A stretch of 64,000 bases of DNA, taken from positions 930,001 through 994,000 of the forward strand of contig BSDZ01000086.1 of NCBI GenBank assembly GCA_030268105.1. The letters run 5' to 3'. Positions within the stretch are counted from its first letter, which is position 1. Each line of letters starts with the position of its first letter. The DNA comes from Volvox africanus (lineage: Eukaryota > Chlorophyta > Chlorophyceae > Chlamydomonadales > Volvocaceae). A model generated the notes under the pieces. It did no database searches. It saw only the letters and a program-made list of their open reading frames with translations, and was not told the DNA's origin. This document shows, in pieces, positions 37,204 through 49,574 of the stretch. Made by a program: the position numbers and the translations under genes.

Positions 37204-37709
37204 ATGAATCGTTGCTGGGCAGGATGTTGGTTTGGAAGCCTTGCTTTGTTGATTGCGGGAGCCTTCGTCCTGCCAGCCCCTAATCGTTGCAATCATGAAC
37301 GGATGCAAGAGCATATGGGCATGACACATAGCGCATGTTTCTTGGCGGTAAAGCTTTTAATGATTGGTTCTGAGTTCTGGCCTGTCCAGCTCTACATTGG
37401 TCACACCTCGATAGCGCTGCCTCTCTATGTGCGTATTTTGTATATCGTGTATATGTGTGTATATGGATGCATACCTAGGCGGGACCTGCGGCTACCCCTT
37501 CTCTTCCCTTCCCTTCCTTGACCAGGTGACCACCGCGTGTGTGTTGTAAGTTGAAGTTTAGTTAGGGACGAAAGCTGAAAGTGTGGGGTTGAAGAATGTG
37601 CGACTATTTCATACTAATTGCTGCTGCCAGATAGAGCGCACGGCTTCTTCGGCCTGGGTGGAACAGAACAGATAGAACCCGGAGCAAACCAACCTACACC
37701 ATTCGAGCA
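37204..37709 (+). CDS. Possible secreted-protein gene, first exons
   Basis: ATG at 37204 opens a signal-peptide-like frame (MNRCWAGCWFGSLALLIAGA, then FVLPAPNRC) that runs to a GTAAAG donor after 37346. A separate exon-like block at about 37632-37709, between a CCAG acceptor and a GTATTG donor, reads RAHGFFGLGGTEQIEPGANQ. Their phases do not agree directly, so an exon is missing or one call is wrong. A later block near 38924 after a good acceptor (CTTCCCCGCAG) reads a Pro/His-rich sequence. Low confidence as a single gene. Confidence 0.25.
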
Positions 37710-38014
37710 GGTATTGGAGAGCACTGCTACTATTAGATGGTACGCATGTACTCCCCTAGCTTATTTGTTTCCAATCTCTGGGCAAACACCCACTCGCCCT
37801 CTATCTGCTGTTTACAATGTTTTCCATTATTGCTTACCATATACTACCGGCCCTTCATCCCCCTGGAGTAAGGTAATATATAAGAGATAGACGTACGCAT
37901 AAGGACAGGCAAAAAGTGGTCAATATGTTGAATGATTTTACATGTATGTATCGATATATGTGTGTGAGTGTAGCAAATTTTGTATGTAATGCCACCGATA
38001 AGCGGGCCGCCGGC

Positions 38015-38038
38015 TTGCACAAGCGGCCGCTTGTGCAA
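38015..38038. repeat. Perfect 24-bp palindrome
   Basis: The half-site TTGCACAAGCGG is followed at once by its reverse complement, with GCGGCCGC in the centre. It lies in DNA without a supported gene. Confidence 0.9.
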
Positions 38039-38039
38039 C

Positions 38040-40145
38040 ACGATAAAAGAATCCGAGCGACGGAGCCAACCGGTGTCAATCACCGCCACAAAACCACAGT
38101 CATCATCAGAGCAATCCAGAGCGAGGAGTGAATGGAAGCAGTGTAACCTTATTTGCCGTTTGTTCATTGGCGATTGCGTATCAAAGTAACCCAATACCAA
38201 AGGAGACATCAGGAACACGAAGCAATCAACTACATACACCGCATACATGCTGATGATTGAAGCAGCACATACATAAAACACAATATCAATGCACGCATGG
38301 AGATCCAAGCAAACGGGTACTCCACGCACAGCGCCCCACACGCACGCACGTACGGCAATGGTAGATGGGAGGCCTGCCTGCTTATTCCACGCACGCATGC
38401 GCTAGCTGGGGGTCGTCTCCCGCCGTCCTCATTTGCATGACGACCCTCCAAGTGAGTGTATGTACATGTGCCATCCGGGGTCAGAACTGCACGCAGACGT
38501 TTGCTTTAACAAATGAACCCAGACGTGTATATCATACAGTTAGCCAGCCATATACCACCGTCTCTCCCTAGGGGTTTGCAGCTGTAGCCGCTGCAACCAA
38601 AGCGTTTCCGAAATAAAAGGAAGTCGACAATCCTCGTGCAAATTGTCATTGCTTACGTAGGCAGGCAGCAGGGAGTTCGTTGACCACGGCAGATAAACAC
38701 GTTGCTTTGGAGGAGATAGATGTGGATCTGTTCTGATGCGCATTGGATATACGACGGTGCCCATGCTGGTTCATCAGCTGTTGCGAAATGCGGGCATTAT
38801 TCACATCGCAAATCCGCCAGACTGCTGGCGGCGGCGCGCCATCACATGTATGTCAATACGGGCATGTATATCTCACCACAACATTTCTGTATGAAACGCA
38901 AACCCTAACTCCTTCCCCGCAGCTCCATATGCCGCTCAGCAGCAGCACACCCCTTGCTTACAAATCAACCTACATACGGTGTGCATGCTGCGCGGCCTCC
39001 TCCTCCTCCTCCTCCACATCATCATCATCATCATGATCATAAAAGCCATTCATGCATAATGTCGGTTCCGTCGAAGAATAAACGGCCGTATCCGCGCAGC
39101 CTCAGCGTATCTTTTCCGCGGTTAGAAGGCTGGCTGGAAATGTTGGAAATGTGTTATGGGGTTCGTTTCAACCAACACCTAGCTACCGTGCCGACGAACG
39201 ACACGAATATGATGAAGCATACGCACGCACGCCACGCACGCAGATACTAGCTCGCTGTAATGTAAGCCGTTGGGTGAACGATCGACACAGTACGATATAT
39301 GGCCAAGCTAAGTTGAACAAACCTGGGAAACTCACAAGCAAAGCTGTATGTACACACGTAGATTGCCGATTAGCCAGTACTCAAAGTGACCATTTAATGA
39401 CTTGGCACTGATCACGTGCGTGCCCACATGCCCATGCTCTGTTTGGAACACCTGATGCGATGACGATGGAAGATTGTCAGTTTCGGCGCGCGATAAGATT
39501 GCGCGCAGGCGTAGGATTGCAGCAGCGTAAGAACGAGAGCCGCTCTATATGTTAACGTTGTGTAATAAGTAATGAACACGCACACACGCACACGTACGAC
39601 CAGCGAGCACCGCACTACGACGTATCGTCTAATAATAACATACAACCAAACTAGCCTGGATGCATAGATCGGCCTTGATAATAGATAATAGTTTGTTTAG
39701 TTTATATTTCGAGAGACCACCAATAACCTGACCTGGTTTGCGACGGCAAACAGTCATTATCAGCAACGATTTTACAAATTTTCCTCCCGCTCCACCATCG
39801 TTTTCCTCCTTACAAATTATGGAGACACACATACATGTACGAAGCCGAACAACATGCATGTTTGACCCACCTGCTGTTGCTTGTTTTTCGTTTATGCTCA
39901 ATCAGGCACGCAGTCGGGTACGATGTCCATCCAATAAGACGATATTTAGTTAATACCAGCAATTAAAAGCCAGCTGCTGTTGGCAGCGCTGGCTCGCTCT
40001 GCTCTCAGACCTTGATTGTTTAATAGGCCTTACTTCCTAGCTAGCCAATTACGTTACGAAGATTGAATTTAAATCCTTGCCATTTTTAGCTGCCGGCGAA
40101 CGTACGCAGAAATCAAGAATAATCGTGTGTACGTCAGGTCGTTCA
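38040..40145. other. No firm gene
   Basis: Contains a CCT/CAT trinucleotide stretch at about 38998-39033 that gives Pro/His or Leu/Ile homopolymers depending on frame. Apart from the doubtful exon near 38924, nothing is supported. Confidence 0.35.
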
Positions 40146-43100
40146 TCAGAACCCAGCGACCCGGCGGTAGGTGCACATACCCGGGAAGGATTTGGTGGGC
40201 TCAACATCGGTCCTCCAAATATTGCGCAGTGTGTCGAACACTAGGCAGTTGGGATCATTGGTGCACATAGTCTTGATGTCACTGAAACAGAGTCCAGACT
40301 CCGTGGAGACCGGCGCGCCGCCGATGCCTTGGTTGACCGCCAGCCCATAATAGGCAGTGAAACCCGGCACCGGCGGGCAAGCTGCATGTAAGCATGGCGG
40401 GTGAAAGATAAAAGATATGCTTCATCATCCAGAGGATGGACAAACGTTTGTATGCTAATAAACACGCAAAGTATGTAGGTGCCCTTGAAAAGAAAGGTTG
40501 ATGAGACATACCGACCTTGGAAGGCATGTGTACGTACAACTATGGACAGATGGACAGAAAGTAAGAAAGAAGAGGACGAGGGCGGGAGGGCGAGAGAAAC
40601 ACGGCAGCATGCAGGCATGCGTTTGCGTGCATGGGCGTGTGCGTGTGACCGCCGCTAATTGTTTTAGTTTAGGATACATGGAGTCCTTCATTTGGCGGCT
40701 GGGTATAGCCTTGCTGACTCGCTGTCCACGGGAAGCAAGGCGCTGATTGGCCGAATTCAACCCTGTTGGTTGCTTGGACTACATCGCGTATATCAAATTA
40801 AGCAAGCCCTTCACAACCAAGCAGGGAATAATGAGGCCTCATTAACCAGCCCAGGCAACATATACATACATATACATGTATGTATATGCATATTTATACA
40901 TATATATTATATATATTTATACATATTATATATGTATAAATATAATATATTGATACATATAAATATGTAACACCCGTTCATATTTATGTACGGCCACGTA
41001 CGGCGGCGCATGTGTTTACGGCTGGGACAACATATGGGTGCATGCATACCAAATCGGTACAAGTCGTACGACGGGATTAAAGGGACGATCGAACTAGCTG
41101 TTGCTAGCTGCCCGCCGGGGTGCATCAGCTGTACATGGCGGGCATCATGCATCCGTCCCGACCTCCTGTCATTACGACGCCAGCCGCCACTTACGTTGCT
41201 TGACGTATGTGCAGACGTCACTTTCTGACTCGTACCCCTGGACGCCCCCTATGACGTACTCTCCCTTGCTGTTCCAGGCTGTGCATTTGGGAGTGATCTT
41301 GCAGAAGCTCTCCGCCGCCGCGGCGCTGGACATCTTGTCCTTCTTGACGCCTCGGAGGCCGCTCAGCCCCTTGAAGTTGGAGTCCTTCTTGTATTTGAAC
41401 CCGTACTTGTTAGTGCACACTGAGGTTGCAGGAATACGTACGGTACGAACGGCGCTTTTTGATTATTGTACCTCGGAAACATGTACTACTGTTGCACTAT
41501 CGCTGTTTGAGCATGCAATGGATGGCCCAGCAGCACGGCCAAGCCGCCGTATGTAACAATAATGCCGTTAATTCTTCAAGAGCTATCCCAATTATCTATA
41601 GATCGAAAACAAGCTACCATTAACCCCTATAAAAGAAAGCAGAGAAGGGATCGTGCTCCAAGAAGGGCCAAGCAACGAAGATATCTGGACGCGTCGCGCA
41701 CACGTGGCTTGATGCCTTTCATCCTCCAATAATAATGGGATTCCGCTTCATCATTTGAACAGGCCTACCTAGCCCAGGTACAGTGCACATTGCACATATC
41801 AACCGCGGATGACTGCAGTATGTAATTAATGCAGCCTGTCCAACGGGTTTATTCATTAGTTCCGTCATTCTTGCTGCTGCTGCCGATGTCTTTGCAAATC
41901 AAGAGCAGGGATCGGAGACGCCAATAAATAGAATCCTCAGGTGACACCTTTCTGAGGGAGGACCGCGATTCAGTCCCGCGTTATTTGCGCGCCTGCCTGC
42001 AATCTACCCGCTTGACTTCTCTCCCTGCCATTGCTTAGAATTAACAATCAGGCAATCTGCGTCCGATAGCTGTAGGACACTCACGGGCTTTCTTGTAGGC
42101 GCAGGAGGTGGTGGTGGTGGCGGAGTCCACTATTAGGATCTTGGTGATGTACAGGCCGGCGTCGTTGAAAGCGAGGCATTTGGAGTCGGCGTTGCAGGCG
42201 CTCTCCGCTGCGTTCGCTGAGCCCACGGTGTTCTCCTTGCCGCCACCTTGTTTAGAGGTGGAGATCTTAACCTTGCCTAGGGTCTCGTAGCCACTCTTTG
42301 GGGCGCACACTGTAGATGGGGACATGAACGCGGGAGACAGGGTGTTCTAGTTGGGTTCAACGGAGGAGCAAATTGAAGCTGACTCAGCTGAGTTTGTGGG
42401 TTCATTGGACTAACAAGGTACCGCTATAGCCCTTCCGGCGGACTGCTGCCCTTGCCTACATGGCGGCAGAGTGCGTGCAATGTGTTTCCGGAAGTGCTTC
42501 GCGGATATGGCCCATTGAGTGAAGTGAAACTAGGTCATGCGCACCTCCGTCATCAGGTAACCGTTGCCCATCCTTTCGTACATTGATTGCGCATATTGGC
42601 AGAGTTACCTTGTTTCACGTAGGCGCAACCCCGTTGCGAGCGTCCTTGTGTATCGTTGGAAAAAAAGACTTCACCGGCGCTGTTGAAGCACACGCACGTC
42701 GAGTTCGACTTGCAGACTGCCTCAGCAGCCGCTAAGGATGAGTACACCTTACGATCGCTCGACCTGATCGGGTTGCATGTCCAGTCTGGCAGAGCGTCGT
42801 AGCCGGTCTTCGAAGGGCAAGCTGCGGCGGGAGGAACGCGCATGCAACAATTAGCTATTAGAATCCTTTTAGAAGCCTTTTCACATATGTATGCCTTCCG
42901 ACCTGGCCTGCCTGGACGGAAACTGCAGCATGAGACAGTCGATTGCATGTCTGTGATGGTGCAACTACCCCGATATTCTGGCACGAATGAAGATATCGTT
43001 TGTCACAATGCGGTATAATAACAAATTGCAGTTGGCTCGGCGCTCCTAGCGCTACCTCGGTTGTTCCGTGTTCTTCATAGGTTCTGCCGGCCTGATAGCA

Positions 43101-43303
43101 CAAGCACATTTCCTGTTTCTACCCTACTAAATAACTAAATTCATCCGAAATAAGGAACAATGGTCGCAATTCAGACAGCACCTGTCAAAGTGCTTCCAGA
43201 CTGCGAGTTTCTTACCGGTTACGGGCGCTGCCTTACAGAGTGTAGACAGCATGAGGAGCACTGCTGCTCCCAACAATACCATGTTACTGGTCGGGCGCGC
43301 CAT
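40146..43303 (-). CDS. Secreted protein of four PAN/Apple-like modules
   Basis: Exons 43303-43216, 42821-42609, 42309-42085, 41419-41195 and 40381-40146 give a complete 328-residue protein. Exon 1 is a signal peptide (MARPTSNMVLLGAAVLLMLS, TLCKAAPVTG). Each later exon encodes exactly one module and every intron is phase 1. The module consensus is C-x4-G-[YF], 20-30 residues, A-A-E-x-x-C-x4-5-C-x-x-[FW]-[ND], about 25 residues, C-x-Y-x-[KR]; examples are ACPSKTGYDALP and AAESACNADSKCLAFND. Four conserved cysteines per module imply two disulfides, as in PAN/Apple-type folds that bind protein or sugar. The last module differs most and carries the stop. There is no membrane span, so it is probably extracellular or in the cell wall. 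Binding partner unknown. Confidence 0.82.
40858..40970. repeat. AT-rich alternating TA/CA tract
   Basis: About 110 bp of ATATAC/TATGTA alternation in the last intron of the PAN-like gene. It contains short inverted repeats (ATACATGTAT) that could form hairpins. Confidence 0.7.
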
Positions 43304-45069
43304 CCTCGGCAGTTAAGACGCTCAGCCGACTACGTTAGAGCACGGGGGATCAGCTGCCAGCAACAAGCCAAAACGCTTTTGGCGGCCGGCGTGCTTTCAG
43401 CTATCTGTAAAACTACAAGAGCGCTTGACAGGCAGATGCCTGTGGAAAACCGCCTGTCGGGCTCGTAGGCGTCTGCAAGGGGCAACCGTTGTACGGATTT
43501 GTGATGAGTGGGACTGGAATCACTTTTATGGTAAATTATGGTTGCAAGGAGCATTATATTATTATATCTATTCGAAAACATTATCAAGAAAGGGCTTTAT
43601 ACTTCTCAAGCTCACATTCACCTGCTATTGCATGGTGGTTCCTACCTTAACAGTGAAAGAAAAAATTACAATATAAAAATATATGAGTTCATCTTATTTT
43701 GATTGGGAAAACATATACATGTGGAGCATCCAACTCGCATGAAACGCCGTACGGCGCCCTTCCTTACCCATAGAGCTGTATGCAATGCCTGCGTTATTAA
43801 TTTCATTTATAATAAATTAAGGCGATGTTTATAGTTAAGTAAATTACTCCACATACCACTTTGCCGCATGGCGTCGTTAGTCAAAGGTTTGACCTTCGGC
43901 ATGGACATAATTGGCCATCCTCAACAAATATGTCGTTTCTGCGCTATCTCATATTAAAATCAAACTGTTAAATTTAATACTTACCTTTTTAGGCGTCAAA
44001 TGTTTAGGTCAAGGTCCACGATTTCAGGAGTGGGACAAACCAGGGGCGCACGCTTGGCCCACCTCTAGTAGAATATAAAGCATTTCCAGTAGAAGTTTTA
44101 ATAAAATAACGTGAGTGTGTTGATGCGTTTGTTCAAGGCCGTACGCACACCACCGCACGCCATTTCAACTTACGGCGTAAGGAGTGATTCGGTTATGCAT
44201 GTTAATCATTACAACCTTGACCATCCACTCTCTCGTGTCGGGCTTTGTTTGCGTGGCTGGCGTTAGTGCTAAGATTTCGGATTTCTGGGCAGGGCTTGAG
44301 GAGCGTGAAGAGCGGGATTAGCCTCTTAGAGCTTGGACAGTATACCCACAAACCACCCTTTCCTTACGTTTGATGCTCGTCACAAATTACTTAGCCGCGG
44401 TCCGATTCAATAGGCTCCTTGACGTGTCCCGTTAACTCGTAGTATGAAGTAATATGTGCACTAGTTGAGGGTCCCTGTCTGGCCGCGTAAGGCCCACCAT
44501 GTTGTGCTGAAGGCGTTGTTTCTGCGCTGTACTCGAGCTGTTCGGGCTTCACTATAAGTCCTGTAGTCCGATTATATGTGAGGAGGCACCGTCGCGCTTT
44601 GAGCTCTTGTCACCATTCCACCACTCGCACCACGAATGGCCATCTCCCACACGTTCATCCTAGGATTTTAGGTGTTTTAGGCTGCAGACACCGGCTGAGT
44701 AATATGAGATCCAGTTCCAAATCATCTGGCCCATCTGTCAGCGCCAGAGGTCTGATCCCAGGGGGGTCAGCGCAGTGTCGACAGTACGTCATTGCGTACG
44801 GGTCGCCTCTGTGTCTTACACACTTCGAATGTATCATAAATTGTCGTACATGCTGCAACTGTACTGAAATGCACCAAAGGACCGCATACATCCGAGCTCT
44901 TCGTCATGCTCGCAGCCTTAATAAGCCTGTTCGGGGGGATTCTCCTCAGCCTGGTAGGGCTGCGTTAGCCTTTTCTCTATCCATATATTAGAACTTTTGA
45001 TGCAGTGCAATCGTACAGCAAGTAAAGCTGTAGCGGCAACTGCAGCTTAAAAGCATGAGCACGCATCTC
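43304..45069. other. Intergenic between two minus-strand genes
   Basis: Holds the 5' flank of the PAN-like gene and the 3' flank of the TTL gene. A TGTAA polyadenylation-type signal on the minus strand (TTACA at 44816-44820 on the plus strand) lies about 250 bp past the TTL stop. No other gene seen. Confidence 0.45.
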
Positions 45070-48000
45070 TCAAGCAGCTTGCCGAACGGTACTGTCCACA
45101 GCTGCTTCCGTTGCCGCAATCGAAGCTCTGCTGCGTATCGGTGAGGCTGCGCTCTTCCCGAACCCCGCAGACGCCGTTCTCAGCGCTGCTGGTGCTGTCT
45201 GCCTTAACGGCCCCGGGGACATCCTTGCGACGGCCTTTCCCGCCTTGCTTGGCCCTTCCCGTACTGTTGCTGCTGCTGCTGCTGATGATGATGATGATGC
45301 GGCAGCGGCCAGCTGCTCGTCGAGCTGCACTCGCACAAACCCATCCAACAAAGGCTGGCCTAATGACGCCATTACCGACATGGGCGCTGTTTCTCCCAAC
45401 TCTGCCTGCGCAGCGGCACTGTCTGCCTTTGCCAGGGTGCAACCCGTTGCGTGTAGCGGCGGTGGAAATAGCGGGTCCACGACTTTCTGCACCACCTCCT
45501 CCACCAACCGCGGCAGCAGATCAGACAGGTACGACCCCGCGCGGAACAGCGCCGGACTGGTATTCACCTGAATGCGGTGAGGGTGTACGGCAAAACCGGG
45601 CCCGAGCGTTAGATGGACGGGAAAGGATTGGGAGTAACCTTTTTCTTCAGTGGCTATGTATGTGATTAGATCGTAGAATAGGGATTCGAGTGGCTCTTCT
45701 TGGCCACGATAGGTCCCAAAACACCGCTCATAACCGTCTCCCAGCATGTCGGTCGAAGGGATTGCATCGGCTTCGTGGCAGCTGCGATCTGATCTACAAC
45801 TCCGAATGATCACATTTATCCGACAGCCGCTGCCTTCCGCAATCTTGATGTCTTGTGACACTCGGTGACTGAGCCAAACACACATCGCATTTGTAAGGCT
45901 GCTCAGTCAAGTAGCGCCTCCCTTCACAGCTGGTGGATCACATTCTAGATTCTAAGGCCATATCTATGGGATATCACCCGCAATGACACGCAAAGGACGT
46001 ACGGCATCTTTCCTCCGTTCTTCCCTGTCCCTCACTTAACCCCTTGCGCTCAAGAGCACACATACACATACATCTGCACACACAGTTGCACAGTCACACA
46101 GTCACACAGTCACACAGTCACACAGTCACACAGTCACACAGTCACACAGTCACACAGTCACACAGTCACACAGTCACAGTCACATACACCGACCCAGCTA
46201 GGTGACCAACCAAAACACTACAAAGCCCCCAAAACAGCAGCAGCAGCAGCACACTTAAACACCTAAACCTACACCCAGCCTCTCGCTCCCCTCACTCACG
46301 CGGACCGCACTGAGCTAAGCCGCACCTCGAGCAGGTGGAGGCCCCCCTCCGCGTCCAACATGAAGTCCAGACCCAGCAGCTCGAAGCAGTGCCCCAATCG
46401 CTGCGGGTTTAGAAGCGGCCCGGCTGCGGAGAAAAGCGCCACCACACAGCGCCGCATAGCTCCCCAAAGACCGGCTTCACAACCGGGCCGTGTGTCCAGA
46501 GAGGAGAGCGCTATAGATGTCCCTGTCGCCATAGATGTCGTCATAGATGTATCGGCTGCTACTTGTGCTGGTGCTGCTGCTGGTATTGCTGCCGCTGCGC
46601 GGCGAAGTGCGGGCCCAAGCTCCTCCAGAGACAATTTGCAGTGGTCCTCGAACGTATGGTACGTGTCCAGATGCTTCTAACGTTCGTAAACATGTGATTC
46701 CGGAGAAACGAGGCGGGAAAACGAGTTTCAGAGCGCTATCCGCCACTAGATGAATGTGTCCGCGCGCGATGACACGTGTTTCAAATCCCTGGATCAGGAA
46801 TATTGCAACAGAAGACACCAGAAGCTTTTCCGTCTTCAACAGAAGCAACGGGTGGAAGGGGAACCCCCAGAGACATATAAGGTGCAAATTGAAACCAGGT
46901 ACGGCATATATATCTACCTGGACAGCATCGTTGGTAAGATGCGAGGAACGGTTGGAAAGGTCAGAGTTGTCGTACAGCGTGGAGGAGGTACGGACATATG
47001 CCTCTTTGTGAAACCACACGCTGCCGTCGGGTCCCACCAGCACATAGGCACGGATGTCGAACTTGCGGCCACCAAGCAACATCGGACTGTGAGGTAAGGA
47101 CAGGCAATCCACACAGGGAGGTTCATTGGTTAGTAGAAACGACGCGCGGAACATTGCTTGTGTCTGTTAAGGCTTTGAGGCTTCTTTCACGTGCGGTATG
47201 TGCGATTTGCCAAAGGCCAAAGTTACCAGGCATTCCGCAAAGCAGGGCGTCTTATAATAGGTTCCTGACTTGACAAAGGGGAGAACATGCCACATTTTCG
47301 CTGGTGGCAAGAAGGCAGGCAGCCATGAGAGATGATGGCATGTGGGTACGCACGTGTCCAGGGCCTCGTCTTTATCATGGCACCAGGGCCCCTACACCAA
47401 GACCAAGGACAGTCCATAAGACAGCAACCGGGCCTTCCTGGCTGGCTGCATAAGAATGGCGATTTGGAACGTCTCCAAATTGTCATTCTTATCCTGGTGA
47501 GGTCCTTCCTCCCGCGCCTACAGCCCCCTGCGCCCACAGCCTTCAGCTTCAAGAGAGGAAGAGAGGAAAAGAGTTTCGACGCCTTCACTTACAGTTCAAT
47601 GTATTTCTGGAGGATAAGACTGCTGCCTATGCGGCCGGAAAGAGTCGGCGGCAGGTAACCATGCAGCGACACCCGTGGGTCATCAATGAGATCCACAAGC
47701 AGCAGAAAAATAAAGGTCGGGGGAAAAGGGTGGGAAAGGAAAATACGTTTAACGCCTGGAACGTATTTGAATGGAATAGACGTGAGATCTATGCGGTTTA
47801 TCACATTACATAGCATCACATCACACCGCATTATGGCTCGTGGGCCCTGCTAACATCTTCTACGCGCCTAGATCAAAATCACCACACAGCTAATTTGCGT
47901 ACGTGTGCGATGGCAACCCGAGCCTCGTCAACTGACCCGCGGGTCGGCCCTTGAGGTGCTCCATGATCCGCTCCAGCGAGTTTAACACCTCAATACCGTT

Positions 48001-49574
48001 GCCGCGGTTCAGGCTGGTGGGTTTCACGATCCACACGTGCCGCTGCTCCGCTGCGTGGCGCGCGAATGCGGCCTTAAAGCGGGTCAGTGCAGCTCCACCC
48101 GCCGATAACGCCTTCGGGCCCGCCGGTACTACGTACGTCTCGGGAATCCAGCTCGTATCCCAAACGGGGTCTGCGGATCCCGAGCGTGGCGCCGTACCTA
48201 ACGCTGCGGTGCTCGGCATAGCGGCCCCAGGGGGAGGCGCGCTGGCGGCGGAGGCCCCAGCGGGAGCCGTGGCCGCCTTAATGGATGCCAGCACTGCAGC
48301 CAGACCTGACTTAGTGCACACCACTCGGTGCTCTTGAAGTCGGTTTACTAGCCGGACGGAGGCTGGGTCTGGGGGGGTAGGAAAGCCAACTGGGAGCTGT
48401 GACGCCAGCCAAAGGACTATCACAAACAAGAAAGAGTTTGTTTCAAAAAAACTCTTTTTTGTTTGTTTTTATTTTAATTCAGCACGTGTACTTGGAACAG
48501 TAGTCGTCGTGGTGCAGAGGTTAATGTAGCCGTGTCATACCTGGTCGGGTCCCTCACGGGTGCGAAGGTCGGCAATCCGAAACACGGGGCTCTCTCCAGC
48601 CGCAAAAGACCCACCAAGACCCACCAGACCTGCGCTATTCGCTACAGATCAGTGCAAAACTAGGGAATTCCGCACCGCACTGGATGTTGAGTCATGTTGA
48701 GGATATCCATGCCCTCCCTCGTGCCGTCGCGGGATTACCCTCGTTACCCGTCCCCTGCCCCTTCTCCTGTCTCCTTCTCCCTTCCCGAAGCGTTCTGCCA
48801 AAGATGAGCCCAAACCCGGTATGGACCCAAGGAACGGAAGAAAGAAGTAAGAAAGGAAGTAGCTCCTAACGAAGACACAGCGGCGGCGCAGGCCGCTGTT
48901 CCCCCGCTTCCGGCATCCCACAGCTACAGTGTTTGGCCAGTCCGCGACGTTTCCATCGCACCACACCACACATGACGCATCTCTGGTATTTTAATATTTA
49001 ATTAAGATTTTAACAGTGTCAATTTTTTTATTTATATTATAATCCCTGAAAACCACGCTGTTCACATAAAATACAAGGATGCCCCAGCCCCGGTCCCCGG
49101 CCCACCCATGGAGGAGGGTGATGCTCCCGCGCCGCCGGGCTGTAGCAGCTCCCATTGACAAAAGCGCTGCCCGTTCAGACCTGCCCAGAGGTTCCATTGC
49201 TGCAGCTGCTGGACTCCGTCTTTGGATGTCCTCTGCGACTGCTGATTAGAAGGAGTCGACGAGTCGGGGACCGGTGCCCACCAGGGTCGGCGCTCCAGTG
49301 CTTCCCGAAGGAGTACGGACTCGTTCCCGGGCAGGACGAGATAGCGGTACAAGCTGGTCCCGCACGCAGCGCCGGACAAGTTGGTAGAGGCAGAGGTGCG
49401 CGAGCGTGTGGGTCCAGGCGACTTGGGGGCTGACCTCGTGGACGAATTGTTTGAACGGATGCTGGCTGAGCTGCCTTGTTGGGCGGCCTGGCGGCTACTG
49501 GGCAGCAGCGTACTGTTGCTAGATTCTTTCTTTGAAGCCTGCGGTGTATTTATTATTGGATTCGAAATGATCAT
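45070..49574 (-). CDS. Tubulin-tyrosine ligase family enzyme
   Basis: Exons 49574-49106, 48416-47937, 47626-47593, 47086-46918, 46676-46326 and 45567-45070 give 666 residues with all phases matching. TTL enzymes are ATP-grasp ligases that add amino acids to tubulin tails or related proteins. Motifs in order: RYLVLPGNESVLLREALERR, WWAP; LVNRLQEHRVVCTK; IPETYVVP; HVWIVKPTSLNRGNGIEV (ATP-binding Lys); SSLILQKYIE on a 34-nt exon; GGRKFDIRAYVLVG (DxR); HLTNDAVQKHLDTY; EDHCKLS; CFELLGLDFMLD; and LLEVNTSPALF, whose Glu and Asn bind metal in the family. The C-terminal 130 residues after VEEVVQKVVDPLF are a low-complexity tail with an Ala/Ser run. Substrate (Tyr, Glu or Gly) cannot be read from sequence; the motifs resemble TTL and TTLL proteins generally. 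In an alga it likely acts on axonemal or cytoplasmic microtubules. Confidence 0.88.
46089..46183. repeat. 8-bp tandem repeat (CACACAGT)n
   Basis: About 12 copies of CACACAGT in the last intron of the TTL-family gene. Confidence 0.9.
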
